Below, piece by piece: positions 11,101 through 20,072 of a stretch of 64,000 nt of DNA. A program made the position numbers and the translations under genes. Source of the DNA: Anthracocystis setariae (taxonomy: Eukaryota; Basidiomycota; Ustilaginomycetes; Ustilaginales; Ustilaginaceae); contig CAKMXJ010000015.1 in the NCBI GenBank assembly GCA_928724745.1, forward strand, positions 124,001 to 188,000. Direction: 5' to 3'. Within the stretch, counting starts at the first letter, position 1; each line of letters starts with the position of its first letter. The notes under the pieces were generated by a model. The model was not told the origin of the DNA, did not search any database, and was given only the letters and a program-made list of their open reading frames with translations.

Positions 11101-11182
11101 AGTCGGTCTTACTCGCAGCCTGGTGGTTGGATGTCGCCTTGTCATCCGCAGTGGCAGCTGCAACTGGCGTTGGCAGGGGCAT
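8180..11182 (-). CDS. TAF5: TFIID subunit TAF5 (LisH + NTD2 + WD40)
   Basis: This subunit of the general transcription factor TFIID (in many fungi also SAGA) scaffolds histone-fold TAFs in the nucleus. From the chosen Met the protein is 1000 residues. A LisH-like helix pair lies near residues 66-92 (VLAYLHKRGFDRVEAAF). The TAF5-specific NTD2 helical domain lies around 170-310 and includes SLDIYQPELLPILLPLFIHSFLDL. A long Ala/Asp-rich linker follows, then WD40 repeats from about 600 onward with clear GH...WD units (SCSADATARLW, TASADKTARLW, TGSSDRSCRLWDV, TGSEDCSVRCWDV). A short insertion splits one blade near 8640-8700. The start was placed at 11182 because the 62 residues upstream (to 11368) are not TAF5-like, but that longer start cannot be excluded. 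It is a single exon, longer than yeast Taf5 (798 residues) because of the linkers. Confidence 0.93.
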   Translation of the reverse strand: MPLPTPVAAATADDKATSNHQAASKTDSTAPTPKDAPTPLPPVSGTSSTPAQSNDASVANIFSNPDMTSAVLAYLHKRGFDRVEAAFKAELDALASGASAEQAAAAADALGRPPTVSLDDLAAKNAPRTLNDKDADKDKDGDATSKDKPPSGAPAADADLTFAEDGDVSAAATQALLLDPTDRARGFAMLKSWCQGSLDIYQPELLPILLPLFIHSFLDLVLMGHGPAATALYTAHAASFLPTHTALLSQIRSLALPSHIQSDPLAQRFRTERYVVKMSNTVFSLLLGWLTDGGGSVTGTNAALEEAEAPARRGREAMLKIINERCRIQVLAAQPYQIDAAVLEEGTGLTGAGPTYSSLATGAAGRSRIHASLSKNAVSDGDALAEFNAKAAGPQLKLHPSVPLTERLENEVQKELQEVERRDKETIAAVQADEAKSKDGQAPAAAAAGATQEGGEAAASNQQLDGDTTMQDATTAADDAQDAARGRTASVRPSEPPAGNTAAAAPAPGVPTNASTGPDFSAGLLAASITDLPPQAPTFRTVDVKREVQRIRDARKRIRLDPSLLHSSSSTSSSFTSGVRDPAVNALGEQGANASRVAALPSVCAYTFHDADDGITCSTFSSNITLMAAGFEESFVQVWSLKGEKLRAVRGNPNLSSIRDSKTLARQREAESYSTRRLIGHSGPVYGVDFDPVGGSASAPRHLLSCSADATARLWSLDTYSALVAYRGHQHPVWDVKWSPLGTYFATASADKTARLWSTERVNPLRMYAGHLSDVDCLTFHPNSLYLATGSSDRSCRLWDVQRGACVRLFVGHQSPISCLKISPDGRYLASAAAGNGTASQFAGVDGIDPTSQGNHMNDVSISLWDLASGRRIKKMWGHSERVYSMDFSADGSLLVTGSEDCSVRCWDVRSVGGVRKNPAEGSLEAQQQVAGAATAIAPTAVQLASGGLAGATAASHTSGADLANSSADCVATFHTKRTPVLDVHFTPRNLCLVAGVYED

Positions 11183-11760
11183 GCTGGTTCTTGCTTTCGG
11201 AAGGCAAGACAGACCCCTTGCAGAACCGTGTGAGATGGTGGACGGACAGGGAGCAAGTGCCGTGGAGGAAGCAAGAGGTGTGGACGCGCTTCCATATTCT
11301 CGCGGAACTCGGCTTTGGATGGATGCCCGAATTGCAAGTATAAACTGTAAGATCGTTAACGTGCACAAAAAAGATTAGAGAAAAAAAATCCGGCTCGGCT
11401 ATTTCGAGGTTGCCGTCATAAAGTGGGATTTGCGGCTGTCAAACGGCACAATTGGAAGAATGACGTGTGTAAAGCGAGCGATGCAGAGGTTGCTTCCATG
11501 TCATGTCATACCCCATGTGAAATGTACCACTTTGGCCCGTCCACATATAATAGTAAACTACAGTCACACTGCCTTCTCTTAAACTGCTTTGCTTCGGACC
11601 TATCGTTGTCCCTCAGCTAGATCCCCTTCGACACCATACGGCTTAGGTTCTTTCTCTTCTTCCACGTTTGCAGCACAAGTGTCTGTTGTGAACACGCCTT
11701 GGATAAGGGTTGTCTCCAGGCACACCACCATCACCACGCCACACCCTGCTATCTTCCAAG
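11183..11760. other. Divergent promoter region, TAF5 / acyltransferase
   Basis: This 578-base region is shared by the 5' ends of two divergent genes. It has an A run near 11366-11388 and a pyrimidine-rich leader (about 11570-11760) before the acyltransferase ATG. I see no additional gene. Confidence 0.45.
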
Positions 11761-13956
11761 ATGGCATCCTACGCACAAGTAGCAAAGGAGGCGCCCGAAA
11801 CTACATCCTCACCAGCTGCAAAGATCAGAGCAAATGGATCCAGCGATGCCAGCAACAAGTCGGTCAAGTTCAGTGGCGCCAATGGCAGCCAAAAAGTTCA
11901 AAACAGCTCACGCCTTGCTCATTTGAACGGCACGAGCAGCACAAACGGCCATGCTAACGCCTCCCTCTCCAGCAAGACCTTCTTCCCACTGCTGCCTGGC
12001 ATCTCTTCCGCACTGGATCAAAGTCCCTGGACCTCGGGCTACAACACTCCAACCATCGGTGGCGCTGTTCACAATGTTGCAGAACGTACCGAATTCGCTT
12101 TGCAGAGGCTAGCTGAAGAGCGCAAGGGTGGCGTTCTTGAGCGTATAGCTCGTGCCACCATCAACATCACAGAGCAGATCGAGCGTTTGATCCAATGGGA
12201 GATCTACAGCCGAGTCAACGCCATTGGAGGAATCGACAACATGTGGCTGTTGATGGACAACATCAGCTCCTTCAACCCCGTCTGCTCTGGCACTTACACT
12301 TTCAAGGAACCAGTCAAGCTCGAAGATATGAAAGTGTCGATGGCCCGTCTGACCGGTCACTTTCCCAAATACACACAGAAACTCGCCGATACAGGCCGTT
12401 TCTTGCACGGAAGCGTCTTCATCAACGACGACGATTTTGATATCGAGCATCACATGAGCTCGCACACACTTCCAGGTAAGGCGGGCAAGAAAGAACTCGA
12501 AGCGTTTGCGTCCGAGTTCATCGCGCGAGGCTGGGACTACAGCCGTCCTCTGTGGGACGCTGTGGTGCTGGACAACTTTGTCGATGACGAGAGTGGAGCC
12601 AAGGGCGCGTGTGTGATTCGTGGGCACCACACGCTCGCCGATGGCCAAGGCTTCATCATGAGCCAGCTGTTTGTCACTTCGCTTGGACCCAAGCTCGAAA
12701 GCATGATGGCCGACGGAGCTCAGCTGCTCAGCGATGCCAAGCAGGGAAAAGCTTTGCCATCGCGTATGAACAAGAGACTCGCTAGTCTCGATCGATTTCA
12801 CGGCACCGTCATGTTGCAGTTCTTCATGCTCGCGCTTTACTGGACCACTTGGGTCGTTGGACTCATCAAAGACATCGCCGGCTGCTTCACGCTGGCTCTT
12901 CACACGTCCTTCTTCTTCCTTGCTACCTGCTGGCGTCAGCGATACGTTACCGGCAGCTACCCTGGCGCGCGCAAACCCGAGAAAGAGTTTTCTTCGTCTC
13001 AATCCTTCCCGCTTTCGGACGTCAAGCTGATCTCCAAGGCGTTTTCTGGTGTTCAGCCCGGAACCATTGTCGACAAACTTCAGGGCGGAAAGCGCGTCTC
13101 ACGTCCTTTGATCGGAACCCATCTCACGGTCAACGATATCATCTGCACCGTGATCGCAGATATCATCAACGATGAACTCGATCGTCAAGCTCACCAACCT
13201 GGTTTGCTCAACCAACTGCGTCGCATCTCGCACGAGATCCTACCGTCGCCGATTGGCATTATGATTCCTATCTCGATTCGCGAGCCGGGCGATTGGTCGA
13301 TGCGCAACCTGTCCACGGGTGCGATCGCTTATCTGCCCACCACCAAAGGTCTCCCCACCGATCCGCGCTTGCTGCACAAACGTCTGCACACGTCGCACAA
13401 GCGTCTCAACATCTTGAAAAATTCGCTGCTGCCCAAAATCTTCTTCTACGCCATCCAGATCACCGGTCAGATCCCCGTGCTCTTCCCCGTTCCGTTTGGG
13501 TTGCTGCCCAAGGTGAATTGGAATGTGATTCGATGGCCAACGGTATGGGTGACTGAGAGGATCCTCACCTGTTTCACTGCGGTGGTCACCAATGTGCCCT
13601 GTCCGTCCAAGCAGCGCATCGAGCTCGGCGGTTCCGAAGTGGTTAGATGGACTGCACTCCCTCCTCAAGCAGGCAAGGGTACTTTGGGGATCGGGATTTG
13701 CTCGTACGGTGGCGAGTTCTCCATCTCCATCTCAGCGGATCGAGTCGAACACAGCCAGGGCGTCGCAGCTAGATTGACGGCCAACTTCGAGCGTAGATGG
13801 TCGCAGTATGTAGAGGCAAGTCGCGAGTTGATCGATAAGACCGGTTCGCAGCGTGAAAAGGAGAAGAGGAACAAGAGGAGGAGTTCCAGCGCTTCCACTT
13901 CGTCTAGGTCCAGTGCGTCAAGTTCCTCCTCCGAGCGCAAGGACAAGCAAGAGTAG
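11761..13956 (+). CDS. WS/DGAT-type membrane O-acyltransferase
   Basis: This is predicted to transfer an acyl group from acyl-CoA to a long-chain alcohol, diacylglycerol or similar acceptor, forming wax ester or storage lipid. The 731-residue protein has the family catalytic signature HHTLADG at residues 289-295 (HHxxxDG, whose second His is the general base). A hydrophobic stretch at about residues 350-395 supports membrane attachment. The C-terminal WES-acyltransf-like half includes SPIGIMIPISIREPGDW and a stretch around TNVPCPSKQ. The tail is a low-complexity Ser/Arg/Lys segment. The start at 11761 (MASYAQVAKE) follows a CT-rich leader. The in-frame upstream Met at 11710 would add 17 residues of leader-like sequence. 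It is a single exon. The acceptor specificity cannot be read from sequence. Confidence 0.85.
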   Translation: MASYAQVAKEAPETTSSPAAKIRANGSSDASNKSVKFSGANGSQKVQNSSRLAHLNGTSSTNGHANASLSSKTFFPLLPGISSALDQSPWTSGYNTPTIGGAVHNVAERTEFALQRLAEERKGGVLERIARATINITEQIERLIQWEIYSRVNAIGGIDNMWLLMDNISSFNPVCSGTYTFKEPVKLEDMKVSMARLTGHFPKYTQKLADTGRFLHGSVFINDDDFDIEHHMSSHTLPGKAGKKELEAFASEFIARGWDYSRPLWDAVVLDNFVDDESGAKGACVIRGHHTLADGQGFIMSQLFVTSLGPKLESMMADGAQLLSDAKQGKALPSRMNKRLASLDRFHGTVMLQFFMLALYWTTWVVGLIKDIAGCFTLALHTSFFFLATCWRQRYVTGSYPGARKPEKEFSSSQSFPLSDVKLISKAFSGVQPGTIVDKLQGGKRVSRPLIGTHLTVNDIICTVIADIINDELDRQAHQPGLLNQLRRISHEILPSPIGIMIPISIREPGDWSMRNLSTGAIAYLPTTKGLPTDPRLLHKRLHTSHKRLNILKNSLLPKIFFYAIQITGQIPVLFPVPFGLLPKVNWNVIRWPTVWVTERILTCFTAVVTNVPCPSKQRIELGGSEVVRWTALPPQAGKGTLGIGICSYGGEFSISISADRVEHSQGVAARLTANFERRWSQYVEASRELIDKTGSQREKEKRNKRRSSSASTSSRSSASSSSSERKDKQE

Positions 13957-14089
13957 TCTCGGCTTACATTAGATCAGTAGATGTTTTCAGCATGCTAGAG
14001 TATGGTAGAGTACAGGATTTGGTTGGTTACAAGTTGGCTGAATCGTTAGCTCGTTGTACAGAGCGCTGGAGGCGGAGTGTGGTTGGGTT

Positions 14090-15248
14090 TTAGGTTTGAA
14101 ATTGAGCCGCTGCGAGGATGAGACGTGTGATGATTTCTGTGATGGGGGTGTAGGCTGACCAGATGGAAGGGTGAGGGGTTAGTTTGCTGGTTGGGTTGGA
14201 GGAGGAGGAGGAGGAGGAGGAGGAGAGTGCGCGATTGGTTTGTGCGAGGATGCCGGTAGAGAGCGATCTGAACATGGGGAATGCACTCGGGGCGGTGGAT
14301 GTCTATGCCATCGTCAATCAAAAGAGGAAAGGGGAGAAAAGGTGGTGAGCTATGAGAATACGAATGGTCAAAACGAATCTTGATGAGACTTACAATCGCT
14401 TCTGTGAATCCGCCCACTGTGAGCCCGGCGACTTGGACGCTGATGAGCTGGCCAGCCTCGGCTTCCACATTGTCTGGGGCGACTTCATATGTGGGTGTGG
14501 CATCGATGAAGGCTTTGATCACCGGTGCCACATGCAGCTCGAGGCTGAACGCAGTTTGCGTAAATGCCACCACGCGAGCCTTGATCTGCTTCATCTCCAC
14601 CCCCTGTGGCATCAACCCCGCATCGGCTGCAGTCTTCAAATAACTATGCAGAGCTGCGAGATAGTTGCATACATCCTGCGCTGACCTGGGTGGTGACAGT
14701 TCGCGTTGTGCTGGTGTCTGTTCCACATCGGTAGGGTTTTGCGAAGCCAAAAATGCCACGATCTTGACTGGTTGGTCTTCGTTCTTGGTGCCGCTGCCGT
14801 CTTCGGTGCCACTGGCGGTGACGATGGGATTCGATCTCACGGGCAATGGCGGACCCCAGTTGTTGGCTTCGAGCACCTTTTCCTGTTCCACAAAGAGCCT
14901 TCGTTTCTTGCGAACACGTAGGATGCGCGTCCTTTCATCTGCCTGCTTCATCAACCGTTCGGCCAATTCCAATGCTGAGCCTACATTTGCGGTGTCTTGA
15001 ACGCGACTGGCAAGTTCGCCTGCAACGCGAAAGGCATGTTCTACGTTGCCACGATAGCGTTGGATGCTTTCGGGTCCATTTGCTCCGTCGTTGGGCATGA
15101 GAGGCAGAAGCAGCGATGGAAGGAGGTGCGCAAGTCCACCCGGTCGATAGTCGAGTAGTGGGATAAGTTGCTGGATCTGCGATAGCGCGATCATGAGTTC
15201 GGTGCTGCTCGACGCAGTGGGCTTGGACCCGCTTGCGACTGGTTCCAT
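14090..15248 (-). CDS. Unrecognised two-exon protein (355 aa)
   Basis: I read the coding sequence as complement(join(14090..14302,14394..15248)). Exon 1 starts at MEPVASGSK and is helical, with a Leu-rich block (ALSQIQQLIPLLDYRPGG), a basic helix RTRILRVRKKRRLF and an acidic Gln-rich linker. A canonical donor GTAAGT begins at 14393. The acceptor GCATAG before 14302 restores phase 0 and leads into MFRSLSTGILAQTNRAL, a nine-Ser run encoded by a GGA-type triplet repeat, and a C-terminal helix ending AAAQFQT. The 91-nt intron size is normal here. I cannot assign a family. The helical, nuclear-looking composition would suit a component of a transcription or membrane complex, but that is a guess. 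An alternative acceptor upstream (TTCTCATAG) would give a different short C-terminus. Confidence 0.6.
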
Positions 15249-15756
15249 CTTTGGATTCAACTGCGTCAGGAATTGGGTAGATGGAAGAGAAGGTGGATTG
15301 AGGGGTACAGCGATGGTTCTGGTCAACAAGAGCGTCATGTTTGAGACCAAAGCGACAAAAGTGTTGCCGAAGTCCGAAATTGCAATATCACTGTACGGAT
15401 TAGCATTATTTGACAGCGCGACTTGCAACGACAGCACAAGAAAGCACACTCTGACCCCGCAAACACCAAAGCAACAGCCAACATTTAGCAGCGACAACCC
15501 CCGATCCACATACAGTCTATACAGTCTATCGAGACGACACTTGGCTCACGTATGAGCTTTTCGACCCAAGACTCTCCTGCAGAATCTTTCCACGCGAAGC
15601 GGTTCCACGAGCTACAACCACGTCAAAAGGCAAAAATACCTACACACATTCACACAGCAGCATTGGTAGGCGATCTCTAACATCAAATTGCATCCATTGT
15701 ATGAGTCAACCAACTAGTTTGCTACCAGGAAATGTGGCACGAAGCACAATTCGAAC
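15249..15756. other. Spacer between two minus-strand genes
   Basis: This holds the promoter of the unknown two-exon gene and the 3' UTR of the phosphoesterase gene. I see no further gene or RNA. Confidence 0.45.
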
Positions 15757-17709
15757 CTACTTGGGTGTTGTTGATGTCGAGTTACTCCAAACCTGGGCAG
15801 CGTAGAGCGGGTAGATATCTTGGGTAGTGTACTCGTTGTATGGGAGTACGTCGCTGGTGGAGTAATTCTTCTCGGTTTGGATTCCGTTCAAGATCCTGAG
15901 AACATTCTTTGCGATAAAGTCGATAATGATGACGTCGACCTTGTCATCCGGTTGCACGTTGTCTGCCGTGATGGGGCTCTGGACGTAGTCAGGCATCGAT
16001 GCGAACGGGATCGGCGTGTGCATGGTGTCATCGCCCTCCCCTGGACACTGATCCTGAGTGACGTAGCCGAGGGTGCGATTTACCTCGGCCTCAACTGCCC
16101 TTGCATCGAGCTGGGCAAGATCACGAGCAGCGGCAGAGGGGTTGGAAGCTAGAACGTGCTGCTCCCTCATCCATCGGTTGTAGATGTGCGAGATGTGTCC
16201 CTGAGCATACTTCTCCTTCTCTGCTTCCTCCACGTCCTCGATCGATCGCCTCCTGCTGGTAGACTCAGCCAGTTGATCGTTGTTGAGCTTGTGGATGATC
16301 TGGCTTGCGTACTTGAAAGGCACGTTCTGAATGTACTGGAAACCATCAGTGAAGGGCGATACGATGTACTCGTCGTTCTTGGTGAAGGGACCAGCGTAAA
16401 GGTCGAAGCGCTGAGAGCCAGTGTTGGCAATGACAAAGTTTGGCACACCCTTGCGAGCCGGGTTCGAGGTGGAGATGACGGTGGGCAGAACCTTGTTGGC
16501 CATGAAATTGATCAGAGAAGAAGAGTCGTTGATGGGAACACGCTGCAAGTAGTAGTCCTGAGGAGCGACACCGTAGACGTGAGTAAGGTTCCAGGACTGG
16601 GCGACGTCGTTCATTCCCTTTGTGATCTGCAGTCCCTTTTTGGTATCGAACTTTTCGGGCTTGGATGCAAGGCCGGCGTGAAAGGCGTAGTTACGTCGAT
16701 TGGCATCGATGTAGGAGCGGCTGAAAGAGGTGGTTCCGTTCTTGGTGAAGTTCATCGACATCCAGCCGACAGTCTCGAGATAGCGACCGGATTCGAGACC
16801 CATCGAGTTCTTGTCGTATTGTGTGCAGTCACGGATGTGAGTGTGACCGCCGAGCACCATGATTGGAGTGTTGGGATGCACCTTGCGGATAGCATCGACG
16901 ACCACAGGCCACTGGTCATTGCGAACAGGCATGTGTCCAGCAAGCACAAACACATCCGGCTCATCCTTGATAGCTTTGGCGAACCAGGGCTCGAGAACCA
17001 TCTTGGCAGGGTCTTGGACAGTGATACCGGTATCAGCACCAGTGAAGTTGAAAAGAACACCGAGCGACGTAACCTTCTTGCCACTGGCGGTCTTGTACTT
17101 GTCGTAGAGCTTGCCAAAGTTGTAGGTGACGTTGGCACCGCCGTTGGGGCCAGCGTGACTGATCTTGACATTGGAACCGATGTAGCGGCCTTTGGTCTTG
17201 GGAACAAACTGAGTGAGAGTGTTCCATCCCACATTGTATTTGTAGAGCTCATGGTTGCCGACCGTAAGGAGATCGAAGTCGACCATGGCGTGGAACTGAT
17301 TCGAGACCTGACCATCAACTTGCCCAGCAGGGAAGCCATCACTCAAGCCGTTACCATCGTGGAGGTCTCCTGTATCGACGAGGAGAAGATCAACACCCTT
17401 CTTCTTGGCTAGCTGACGCATGTGGGAGACGAACGAAGCAAAGTCACCCCAGTCACCGCTGTAGTTCGGTTCAGGTTCCGAATGCTTTTTGTGCGAGGTC
17501 ATCCAGCCGTGCACGTCGGTTAGGTGCAATACTTGAAGATCGCCCCAAGTGAGCTCACGAAGGAGAGAATCGGCACCATTGGCTCGTTTGGCGTGATCAG
17601 CATCACGAGGAGCCAGGCCTTGAGCGTGATCGATACCTGGGCAGGCGGCAGTGGGACCGCCGAGGCCAGCGACTGCGAGCGCTACAGATGCAAGCTTGTT
17701 GAACAACAT
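15757..17709 (-). CDS. Secreted calcineurin-like phosphoesterase / 5'-nucleotidase
   Basis: This is a predicted extracellular or vacuolar binuclear-metal phosphoesterase acting on nucleotides or similar phosphate esters. The 650 residues begin with a signal peptide (about residues 1-22, cleaved near TAAC) and a Lys-Arg pair at 41-42 that may be a pro-region processing site. Metal-binding motifs appear in order: HLTDVHGW (D65, H67), VDTGDLHDG (112-118), GNHE (151-154), a conserved AGHMP block and GGHTHIRD near residue 290. A 5'-nucleotidase-like C-terminal domain follows (VINTGSxR-type TGSQRFDLY, then TDGFQYI). The length and layout match the fungal group typified by S. cerevisiae YHR202W. It is a single exon. 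The substrate is inferred from the family only. Confidence 0.88.
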   Translation of the reverse strand: MLFNKLASVALAVAGLGGPTAACPGIDHAQGLAPRDADHAKRANGADSLLRELTWGDLQVLHLTDVHGWMTSHKKHSEPEPNYSGDWGDFASFVSHMRQLAKKKGVDLLLVDTGDLHDGNGLSDGFPAGQVDGQVSNQFHAMVDFDLLTVGNHELYKYNVGWNTLTQFVPKTKGRYIGSNVKISHAGPNGGANVTYNFGKLYDKYKTASGKKVTSLGVLFNFTGADTGITVQDPAKMVLEPWFAKAIKDEPDVFVLAGHMPVRNDQWPVVVDAIRKVHPNTPIMVLGGHTHIRDCTQYDKNSMGLESGRYLETVGWMSMNFTKNGTTSFSRSYIDANRRNYAFHAGLASKPEKFDTKKGLQITKGMNDVAQSWNLTHVYGVAPQDYYLQRVPINDSSSLINFMANKVLPTVISTSNPARKGVPNFVIANTGSQRFDLYAGPFTKNDEYIVSPFTDGFQYIQNVPFKYASQIIHKLNNDQLAESTSRRRSIEDVEEAEKEKYAQGHISHIYNRWMREQHVLASNPSAAARDLAQLDARAVEAEVNRTLGYVTQDQCPGEGDDTMHTPIPFASMPDYVQSPITADNVQPDDKVDVIIIDFIAKNVLRILNGIQTEKNYSTSDVLPYNEYTTQDIYPLYAAQVWSNSTSTTPK

Positions 17710-18635
17710 CGAGAGAAATGTGTCTAGGGATGGGAGCTCGTACTGTTGGTATGATGTAGTATGCCGCTCTCTTTGACAGGTTTCTTATAACGACCACTGA
17801 CACATCGCGCCAAGACTTCATCTCACAGTGGCGGGAATCCGCCAAAAACGCATCCGCATTCGTCAAGGTAGGGTTTTGGTCAGGTTCTCGAAGTGGGCTC
17901 AAAAGCAAGAAACAATGTAAATAAATGTGGAACATGCTCTTCCGATGCTGGCGGCTAAGCGAAGTGGTGACGTGCATAAACGTGTTATCTTTTGGTTGAA
18001 AATACTTAAATTCTATCCCAATTTGTTCCGGTTCGACCATACTACGCCGCTGCTCTGGAACACAGCGTTGCGAACAGTCCAGGCTCTTTTGTTCACACGA
18101 ACGTGACCTCACGTGAAGATTTCGCTCAAGTGGGCCTGCCTGCTCTGCGACGCGATGGAATGCCGAAGGGAACAAAGGAGCAGGACTGGACCATCGAGGT
18201 GCCGATATGGCGAACCCGGCGGCTGGGAACGTGCACTTGAATTGCAGCGTCGGAGGGATAAAAAAAATTGTTTATACAGTCAGTAGGCGAATAGGCGAAC
18301 GTGGGGGCCTGCCGTATCGCCCAAAAAAAAGAAAAGGTTAGAAAGAAGAAGGAGGCGAAAAAATAGCCGCGGCAGACGACATCACGTTCTTTAGCACCGA
18401 AGATGCACGAGACTCATTCAGGTGTATCGATTGGCGTATCTGCCATCGCACATAACTGCAACAAGTAGATTGGCAGTCAAGGACGTGGTAGTTGGCGGAG
18501 AAGAAGGCTCGTTGCCATTGAATCAAAGGAGTTCTACCCATCGCACGAAGCAACACCGAGGGCTACCTCAAATATCGTGCCCAAGACCGCCTGAAGGATG
18601 CTAGGCTCATACTCGACTGTCACTTTCTAGCTGTC
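17710..18635. other. Spacer between phosphoesterase and 5S rRNA gene
   Basis: The left end is the phosphoesterase promoter. The rest holds A-rich runs at about 18260-18270 and 18320-18335 but no supported gene. Confidence 0.45.
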
Positions 18636-18753
18636 ATCTGCGGCCATAGAACCTTGAAAGCACCGCATCCCGTCCGATCTGCGAAGTTAAGCAAGGTATC
18701 GCCTAGTCAGTACTGCGGTGGGGGACCACGCGGGAATCCTAGGTGCTGCAGTT
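18636..18753 (+). rRNA. 5S ribosomal RNA
   Basis: The 118 nt read as a standard fungal 5S. The start is ATCTGCGGCC-ATAG, with the conserved CCCGTCCGATC and GAAGTTAAGC (A box), then CTAGTCAGTACTGCGGTGGGGGACC (C box region) and GGGAATCCTAGGTGCTGCAG at the 3' end. Both ends can form helix I. Immediately downstream, T-rich runs (CTGTTTTCTTTTTGG) give the Pol III terminator. It stands alone among protein genes, as 5S genes commonly do in fungi where they are dispersed rather than linked to the 18S-28S repeat. Confidence 0.95.
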
Positions 18754-19157
18754 CCTGTTTTCTTTTTGGCCTTTTTGCTTCAGTCCCCTGAACATGGGTT
18801 GGCTTGAGCTGATAACGAGGTGCCTTACACCTTCCTGGAAGACAGCGCTTTTCGATCAAAAATACCTGGCAGGACCGCCGTCGCTGATGCACACAATTCC
18901 ATTTCCAAGGTTAGGTAAGTACTTCGGCTTCTCCAACGAACGGCAAGTGCCCCTTGCGACGCGGTTTGCAGACGACGCAATTAACGACCCCAGCAACACC
19001 GCCGAAGACGAACCGAGCTTTCTGCTTGATTTCAAGTTCGTACTTCCGACCTCTAGACCTTTTCGAGCGAGGAGTAACTCGAGGAATGAATTTGAAGCGA
19101 ATGCGAGCTCTACGATAAGGGAAGCGATGCCTACGTAGGCGTCCGTCTGCTTCTTAA
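18754..19157. other. Spacer between 5S rRNA and GNAT relic
   Basis: I see no supported gene. Short open frames exist on both strands, and the upstream part of the acetyltransferase relic may once have lain here. Confidence 0.35.
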
Positions 19158-19641
19158 TTACGATCAAAACAGAGGGAGCATTCCGACCGCGGATTGAGAG
19201 AGTCATCAATCTCGTCGGATTTGCCGAAAGCAGGCATTCTAGCAGCATGTTCGATGCGGGAGAATATCACTCCAGCAACTCCATTAGAAGCCGAGGAGAA
19301 GGAAAGGGCAGCTTTGCAAGAACCTGCTTTGAAGGCTCGATTCTTTGCACAGGTAAGAGACCATGCAGGGCAAAGAAGAATGGATGCTCAGACTGCTCGC
19401 CATCGAACCGAAGCATCATCAAAAAGGTTTGGCAACTGAGCTCGTCAAATGGCAAGTGGATAAGGCCGACAAACAGCGGCTTGTTGCTTGGGTGGAATCC
19501 TCTCCGATGGGCAAAGGTGCGTACCTCAAGGCTGAATTCAGGGTCCTGTCTATGCACAGGGTAGACGAGCCCAGAGCCAAGAGAGGCTTTGTCAAGTGGC
19601 CGTACATGATTCATAAACATGACCTAGCTTGCAAACCGTGA
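19158..19641 (+). pseudogene. Frame-broken GNAT-family N-acetyltransferase
   Basis: The 3' part (19363-19641) encodes a clear GNAT acetyl-CoA binding core: LRLLAIEPKHHQKGLATELVKW matches motif A (V/I..P..Q.+G.G..L), followed by AD and motif B with YLKAEF and a family-like C-terminus KWPYMIHK. The upstream part (EEKERAALQEPALKARFFAQ, about 19275-19352) looks like the preceding helix of the same family but lies in another frame. The break is at about 19353-19368. Dropping one base there gives a natural fusion, as does removing 16 nt that begin GTAAGA and end CAG. The N-terminal strands (residues 1 to about 80 in the family) are not recognisable upstream, so the gene also appears truncated. It is probably a relic. 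A working gene with an unusual splice pattern is the alternative. Confidence 0.5.
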
Positions 19642-20072
19642 CGTAAACTCACTAGTCACGGAATATGGTAGCTTCTGGCAAACCTACCGTCCAGCGACGG
19701 CTCATATTGTACGTCAGGACAAGTAAGCCTTCGGAAGACCCGAAGAATGTACAGCGAATTCCGATGTGCAATGTGCGGATGCTTGCGACAGGCCAAAACG
19801 TCACGCGATCCACCCGGTCATGCCGAAATCATCGGTGGGCATCCACTCGGAACTCTCAGTGAGTGGTCTGTGGCATACCATCCTGAGCCTTCCTTTCCAG
19901 CGCTTGGGTAATGTCCAATGGGCCGCACAGCTGGCGAATCGCGACTAGCGCTGTTGTACAATTAGGTAGTAGCAATGTTTTGGATTACTGCCAAGAATCT
20001 AGTACGTGTGGGGCATGCCAAGAGCAATCCATCGTGCTTCGGTAGTGAATTGAAAATGGCGATGGTTTTGTT
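19642..20072. other. Spacer between GNAT relic and ATP synthase e
   Basis: This should hold the 3' UTR of the minus-strand ATP synthase subunit e gene. No gene is recognised. Confidence 0.4.

Noticed and set aside
14189..14224. GGA trinucleotide run as a non-coding microsatellite
   Set aside because: It falls inside exon 2 of the unrecognised gene, where it encodes a Ser run.
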